Source: Nipponacmea schrenckii (Eukaryota > Mollusca > Gastropoda > Lottiidae). Taken from it: a stretch of DNA of 64,000 nt. Position numbers and translations under genes: made by a program. The notes below the pieces were generated by a model, which did not search any database, had not been told where the DNA came from, and was given only the letters and a program-made list of their open reading frames with translations. Where the stretch lies: the NCBI GenBank assembly GCA_030562195.1, contig CM060200.1:23289023-23353022 (forward strand). Direction: 5' to 3'. Numbering within the stretch: the stretch's first letter is position 1; every line of letters starts with the position of its first letter. This document shows positions 60,380 to 64,000 of this stretch, in pieces.

Positions 60380-63300
60380 CAGTGACTTAACCTTGAGGTA
60401 CAAATACGGACAGAGTGACAAAATCTTGGAACAACTGCTGAATTTGAGATTCGAAATTCAGCAGTTTTGTGGAAAACCATCGTAACAAACATTTCCAAAA
60501 AGCGTCTGGGCGAATTGATAATGTGAATTTGGACAATTTGGATTTTTGTGAAATATTTTTGGGCAAATAACTTATTAAATTCCAATTTTCAAATTTGTTT
60601 GATATAAAATGGGGAACAATTTAGGTACAAACTCTGTTTCCAAATGACACCAGCCACATGCACACCTACACCCATTTCATTTTTTGTCAAAAGTAAATCC
60701 CGACAATTAGACGTTAGTAAACATATGGCACGTGGATTTAGACTGATAACCTACAGTTATTGCTAATGGCATCAAACTGTCGGTATTATTGTCAAGTTGT
60801 CTTTTGATCTTCACTATATAAGAGGCTTTAAGGAGAATTTCCTAAACGTTTTCGCATCATTACACATAATTGCTCAATATGACTGGTTTTCTTTTTTGTT
60901 ATTTCATCTCTAAATGTTAGCATTCATCTTCTCTAAAGACAAAGGTCATAGTTTTCTTTCTACATTTGAGATATCCAAACCATCAAGCGGGACATCAGAA
61001 GACACAAACGAGACGCACTCCGAAAGGACCCTGCCATTTGGACAACCACGGGTTGGAACTACCCCTGGCATTGCAACTGCTATTCCATTTCCAGTCTTTA
61101 ATCAGGTATATGGATTGTACATTCATCATAGCACCCCACATATAAAGCCAGATGTATAACATGTATAACATCGTTCTACAGTGGTATCCTGCATCTTTCC
61201 CCTTCTTTCGGGTAAACATCAGTCAGTTTATAGGGGGATGTTTACACGGAGCCATAGGTCTAAAAATCCATATAAACAAAAATTAAATATTTTAAAATGT
61301 TTGGTTAGCTATTGTCGTCTTCTGAATATCCTGGGTGAGCAAACGTCCTGCTGTTATGCTGATGACGTCATACTACGCCAGAATGCCTCGAGGTCCAAGC
61401 TTTGACAATATTCTTGAGCAAAAACAGGATATTCCATGCCAGGTTGTAATTTAATACGAATAGCCGACCTGGAAATACTGATGAAGCATATAATTATGTT
61501 GATGATCATATAAAGACATGGAGAGACTAGTAGGCCCTAACTGGTATTTTTAGTCTGTTTTATTTTGTTAAAAACAACGTAATTAATCTATATAAAACTT
61601 TTTTTGATACCCACACACTATTTTCTTTTGGTCCCTTTTCTTTACAATTTCATCAGGCACGCACGAATAAGCAGGACGAGTAGGACGAGGTGATCTGAAG
61701 GACTTTCTTGGAGTATACGAATGGAAACATATTGAGCAGTAACATTGAAGATCTTCAAAGCTAGCTTGCCAGCCAAGGTAATATACGCCTATGACAGCAT
61801 GGAATTTGAATAATAAAATCGGGCAATAACCCACAAAACATTCACTGAAAAATTCAATTCCAGTGCTCACATGCTCATGATTCATCAAATCCATTGAAAA
61901 CTGTAACTTATATTGCACTCACAATTTTGATACGAAGCCAATGGCAATAACTCGTAAACCGTTCATCGAAAAAAAATTCAAAATTCGAACTTGACTACCG
62001 TCTTATCAATTCCAATGCTTACACCCAGTTTTATTAAAATTTATTGAAAATTGTGGCTACTACAGTGTCTAAAACATACGTTGACGGACCGACAGACCGA
62101 TAGATCGACTGACAGGAGCGACGACAATATATAGAAAGTATCTATCGATATTTAGTTTCCTTTGATCAATTTTGTTGTTAATGGATTTACTTATGCCAGA
62201 AAGAGAAATTATCAACTATTGTTCTTTTCCATTATTTCAAGGGAGAAAAACAGAAGAATAATTTATGATTATAGAAATCCGATCACCCCATCGATCAATT
62301 ACAAGAAAACGATTATGAATAGCTTTATTAGCCAGGCAAATTCCAGGAATGCCATAATCACACAATTATTTATTACGATAATGGTAAATTTCTCTTTAAG
62401 GGATATTGCGTCTTAAATTTTAGTTTTCAAGAATGGTCAATATGAGTATATAGGTCATCAGAGAAGTAACATGGTGTCATAAAGTAACAGATTCTCTAAA
62501 ATCTGGATTTTGAATCTGAAGTAATTTTTGAAAAACGCTAAATCAATTTATTGAAGATTTTCAATAATCAAATGTATCTAAATGGATTATTTCTTATTTC
62601 ATTTATATTTATTTATCTTATATGTTATTTTTGGCAGCAGGTATATTTACTGATGAATAAGGCCCTTATTAGCCAAATTTTCAAATTTAATGTTCATTCT
62701 CAGGCCTATTTCCCTTTAAGAAATTGAATAGGAGAGACAGAACCTAATCGAGATGTCGAAATAGAAATTTTCACATGATAATAATCTTTAATTAAAGTAT
62801 CTTTAAAATGATTAAATGTTTTTTCTTGAAAGAGGTGCTTACAGTACGCTATGTTGTATAATTATTTACTATTTTACTGAATGACGGTGATCTATCTACA
62901 TGTATACCGTAAATACCCATGCGTTCTTGATTTATGGAGGTCATTTTAAAGGATATTTAAGAATACCAAGAATACAAAAGGTACATACCTGGTATAATTC
63001 AACCACTTTGCACATAACATTACCTAGAAACCAGGTTTCCCAAATAGTTTGAGCGTACGATGGTGGCAAACACAAGATTAAAACTAACAAATCAGCGACA
63101 GCCAAATTTACTAAAAATAAATTAGTTGTCGTTCGCAGTCTTAAAGTTCTCCAAACTACAAAACAAACCAACGAATTTCCAGTTAGGCCAAATATAAAAA
63201 CTATGATATACAACACCGTAAAGAACCATTCATGTATCTGGGGTTTTAAAAAGGCGTATATTTCATCTAGTAGATGTTTATCTGAATAGTAACATTGGCC

Positions 63301-63405
63301 CTCGCCTTCATATTTGCAAGGTGTACTGTACACTGTTAAATTCTGTATGACAGAATAGTTGATGTCGCCATCACCAAGTACCGTTATTTTGTCTTCATAT
63401 GTCAT
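45055..63405 (-). CDS. Orexin/allatotropin-receptor-like GPCR (5 coding exons)
   Basis: Join of 62989-63405, 49838-50216, 49123-49246, 47255-47367 and 45055-45158 gives 378 codons with matching phases and GT-AG introns. It is a seven-pass plasma-membrane neuropeptide receptor that signals through G proteins. The N-terminus has two N-glycosylation sites (NYS, NLT) and an orexin-receptor-like pre-TM1 segment ending HEW. Landmarks: GLTGNSLVC (TM1), NLAVADLLVL (TM2), ETWFLGNVMC with the disulfide Cys (TM3 start), ERW in place of DRY, IIGHVASIP (TM4), ECL2 Cys in SACTPYE, FFLLPITIMG (TM5), CFILCFLPGYVWN (TM6), SSINPLIYNF (TM7 NPxxY), then KFRKEF helix 8 and a CFCC palmitoylation-type cluster. ETWFLG and the pre-TM1 motif point to the orexin/allatotropin group; related peptide receptors remain possible. 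It appears intact. Confidence 0.92.
45159..47254 (-). other. GPCR intron 4
   Basis: 2.1 kb, AT-rich, no embedded gene or transposon end recognised. Confidence 0.7.
47255..47367 (-). CDS. GPCR exon 4 (TM7)
   Basis: Acceptor tttttttacag|ATTAACG. Encodes LTNHPIIDVTPSAVGLTV and the NPLIY motif (INSSINPLIYNFMS). Donor GAGCT|gtaagt. Confidence 0.93.
47502..48135. mobile_element. Mutator-like (MULE) MITE in GPCR intron 3
   Basis: Long inverted arms: CAGTCTAATTAAAATATAG starts the left arm and its complement ends the right. About 120 bp of outer arm (~85% match) and ~45 bp of inner arm (aactgtttgaacgaccttt / complement) pair. It is flanked by ATCTCGACA (47493-47501) and ATCTTGACA (48136-48144), a 9-bp duplication with one mismatch. 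Long arms plus 9-bp duplication fit MULEs. The left arm is lengthened by an insert of about 70 bp including 47646-47703. Confidence 0.75.
47646..47703 (+). repeat. Penelope 3'-end fragment inside the MULE-like MITE
   Basis: tagtctcttcttgtgacc then GGCCAGTGCTTCT and, at its end, CATCTCTTATAACAC. It matches 28738-28794 (about 50 of 57 bp). It is absent from the opposite arm of the MITE, so it was inserted after the MITE formed. Confidence 0.7.
48136..49122 (-). other. GPCR intron 3, remaining part
   Basis: No gene or further transposon recognised. Confidence 0.6.
49123..49246 (-). CDS. GPCR exon 3 (third loop and TM6)
   Basis: Acceptor aattttag|AACGC. Encodes RSCQNMSYQLQARRRIAKML and on to VICFILCFLPGYVWNIL. 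Donor TTGAG|gtatgt. The phase matches both neighbours. Confidence 0.93.
49247..49837 (-). other. GPCR intron 2
   Basis: 591 bp, AT-rich. Ends are a usable donor (gtaagt) and acceptor (attttag). Confidence 0.85.
49838..50216 (-). CDS. GPCR exon 2 (TM3-TM5)
   Basis: Acceptor tactttcag|AGC, phase 0. Encodes SVSVIVSVLTLTSISIERW through SLWSSIKDGEFLN. Donor AATG|gtaagt leaves one base. Confidence 0.93.
50217..53877 (-). other. GPCR intron 1, 3' part
   Basis: AT-rich, no gene recognised. Frames at 51711-51905 and 53546-53821 lack domains. Confidence 0.6.
53878..54043. repeat. Perfect 65-bp inverted repeat with 36-nt loop
   Basis: Arm 53878-53942 (GATGATTAGAAAACG... to ...TTTCGTAGTAG) is exactly complementary to 53979-54043. 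The spacer is 53943-53978. Sequence just left of the hairpin (atccctttagtgtctat, ~53789) is repeated directly after it (54041). A primary transcript of the GPCR would fold here into a 65-bp double-stranded stem. Confidence 0.95.
54044..56144 (-). other. GPCR intron 1, middle part
   Basis: AT-rich, no gene recognised. The 65-codon frame at 55679-55876 lacks a domain. Confidence 0.55.
56150..56310 (+). repeat. ~50-bp minisatellite
   Basis: Three imperfect copies of ataatggccgatttgtgt plus flanking tgcttgacataatt-type sequence, within GPCR intron 1. Confidence 0.65.
56585..56850 (+). repeat. ~30-bp minisatellite
   Basis: About nine imperfect copies of a unit like tgtgcttggcttaatgacag plus tttt. 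Some copies carry an extra 'cag'. Within GPCR intron 1. Confidence 0.75.
57501..57520. repeat. (AT)n microsatellite
   Basis: A run of alternating AT in otherwise unremarkable intron sequence. Confidence 0.8.
58105..60380 (+). pseudogene. LINE-D, 5'-truncated, in GPCR intron 1 (antisense to the gene)
   Basis: Begins within the endonuclease-RT linker (SIRRRAELNWRNTSLTIHKE). It then reads PSSLIKDNLDLFLPAII, KNYRPISNLSFVLKSLEK (~58.75 kb), [13 protein letters not shown] (~58.95 kb), YGVTQGSVLGPILF (~59.12 kb) and HIYADDTQLYMSF (catalytic DD, ~59.22 kb). Next are FLKLNGDKTEYMLIG, QLHWLPIHYRIEFK and APKLWNNL to ~60069. Stops near 58460, 58936 and 59436 and several shifts inactivate it. Its 3' end has AGCGC/GCGCT (60272-60276 with 60303-60307), an inner ACAC/GTGT stem, and a long (ATT)n tail to ~60380. 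Same family as LINE-B. Confidence 0.88.
60310..60380 (+). repeat. (ATT)n tail of LINE-D
   Basis: About 20 uninterrupted TTA/ATT units following the LINE 3' hairpin, the simple-repeat tail typical of this LINE group. Confidence 0.85.
60433..60466. repeat. 13-bp inverted repeat
   Basis: AACTGCTGAATTT, then 8 nt, then AAATTCAGCAGTT. It lies just beyond the LINE-D tail. No transposon boundary is identifiable. Confidence 0.6.
60467..61754 (-). other. GPCR intron 1, no gene seen
   Basis: Open frames at 60914-61159 and 61181-61405 carry no recognisable domain or coding context. Confidence 0.5.
61755..62140 (-). mobile_element. 160-bp-monomer element, copy 4 (short)
   Basis: On the minus strand it opens near a gtcgtcgctcctgtc / ggtctgtcggtccgtc region. 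It has two to three degenerate monomers with gttattgcc boxes, and ends ggcgtatattaccttgg plus CTTGGC-T-GGCAAG (the terminal hairpin with one mismatch) and ctagcttt. Within GPCR intron 1. Confidence 0.7.
62141..62988 (-). other. GPCR intron 1, 5' end
   Basis: AT-rich, nothing recognised. Confidence 0.6.
62989..63405 (-). CDS. GPCR exon 1 (N-terminus, TM1, TM2, start of TM3)
   Basis: 139 codons from ATG 63403-63405 (MTYEDKITVLG) to ...CKVVELYQ. Donor CAG|gtatgt, phase 0. I chose this ATG because the next in-frame Met lies after TM2. Confidence 0.92.
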
Positions 63406-64000
63406 AGTTTATGAAATTGACAAACTCTTTTGGTCTTAATTGGTCAAAAATGTTAATGAAATGAAATCAAAGATTTTTTAAAAAAACATTTTCACAAACG
63501 AAAGCGCGCCTTAACCATCACAATTAGGTAGAATCAGGAAAAATATTAGTTTATAATGCAGATTATATCACAAAGGTACAATATATAATTTAATCGTTTT
63601 GCATAAACCACTACAGTTGGAGCACAAACATATCCAAAAGTTCATTATAATTTAAATAAATGAAGTTTGCCACAGAACTGTTAGTCTCAAATGAAGTATT
63701 AATATATGAATTGTATATCATAGTTTACACAAGACTACTCTATTGTCAGTATATGTCATCGAATCACAACAGAATGAAACTATTGCACGCTGATCTTCTG
63801 TGACGAGAAATTGACTGAATGGTACGTCAAGTAGTTTCATCTATTACCTACATTAGCTTAGTATTCTCGATAAGAGAATGTCTTCTAGTCATTTCCGTAG
63901 AGATGTCCGTACCATCCATTAAGACTTCGTTCCAAATAACCAACATTACTTATCAATTACCTTCTTTATAAATAAGAAAACCAGTACCCTATAATGATGC
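63406..64000 (-). other. 5' flank of the GPCR coding region
   Basis: Expected to hold the 5' UTR, possibly an upstream non-coding exon, and the promoter. I see no convincing TATA box or splice pair that fixes a transcription start. Confidence 0.4.

Overview
This window is non-coding-rich animal DNA. It has large AT-rich spacers, canonical GT-AG introns, many decayed retroelements and DNA transposons, and a neuropeptide-type rhodopsin-family GPCR split over five coding exons. The receptor type (orexin/allatotropin-like) and a dispersed family carrying ~160-bp tandem monomers with a 3' hairpin (resembling bivalve 'pearl'/Helentron-type elements) suggest a lophotrochozoan, most likely a mollusc. 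This is inference; no marker gene fixes the species.

Layout. 1-7.66 kb: intergenic DNA with a tRNA-like SINE, one copy of a ~380-bp duplicated segment (5.84-6.21 kb) and a ~160-bp-monomer element (6.40-7.07 kb). 7.66-36.99 kb: a 29.3-kb block that interrupts the second copy of the duplicated segment and is a nest of transposons, each inside the last. LINE-B (+, L2/CR1-like) holds LINE-A (-, 11-bp target duplication). LINE-A holds a 19.4-kb TTAA-flanked inverted-repeat transposon. That holds a hAT-like MITE, a 160-bp-monomer element, a 1.92-kb tandem duplication of an SGNH-like gene, and an 11.26-kb P-superfamily transposon. The P element holds a Penelope-like retroelement. Removing each insert joins the interrupted reading frame or repeat.

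37-45 kb: spacer DNA with a 2.2-kb TTCGTTA-rich array, another 160-bp-monomer element and a TTAA-type MITE. 45.06-63.41 kb: the GPCR gene (minus strand, 378 codons). Its introns hold a Mutator-like MITE, a perfect 65-bp hairpin, minisatellites, LINE-D (same family as LINE-B) and a fourth 160-bp-family copy.

The only gene that looks intact and host-encoded is the GPCR. The most unusual item is the P-superfamily element. Between matching ~80-bp terminal inverted repeats and an 8-bp target duplication it carries, besides a THAP9/P-type transposase, a PIF1-type helicase and a following coding region ending in a PHD finger. Also notable are the giant TTAA element that contains it, and the Penelope element, whose upstream ORF carries an SGNH-hydrolase-like domain and overlaps the RT/GIY-YIG ORF by 22 nt. 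All transposon genes here carry stops, frameshifts or insertions except the Penelope RT ORF, which is open over 779 codons.
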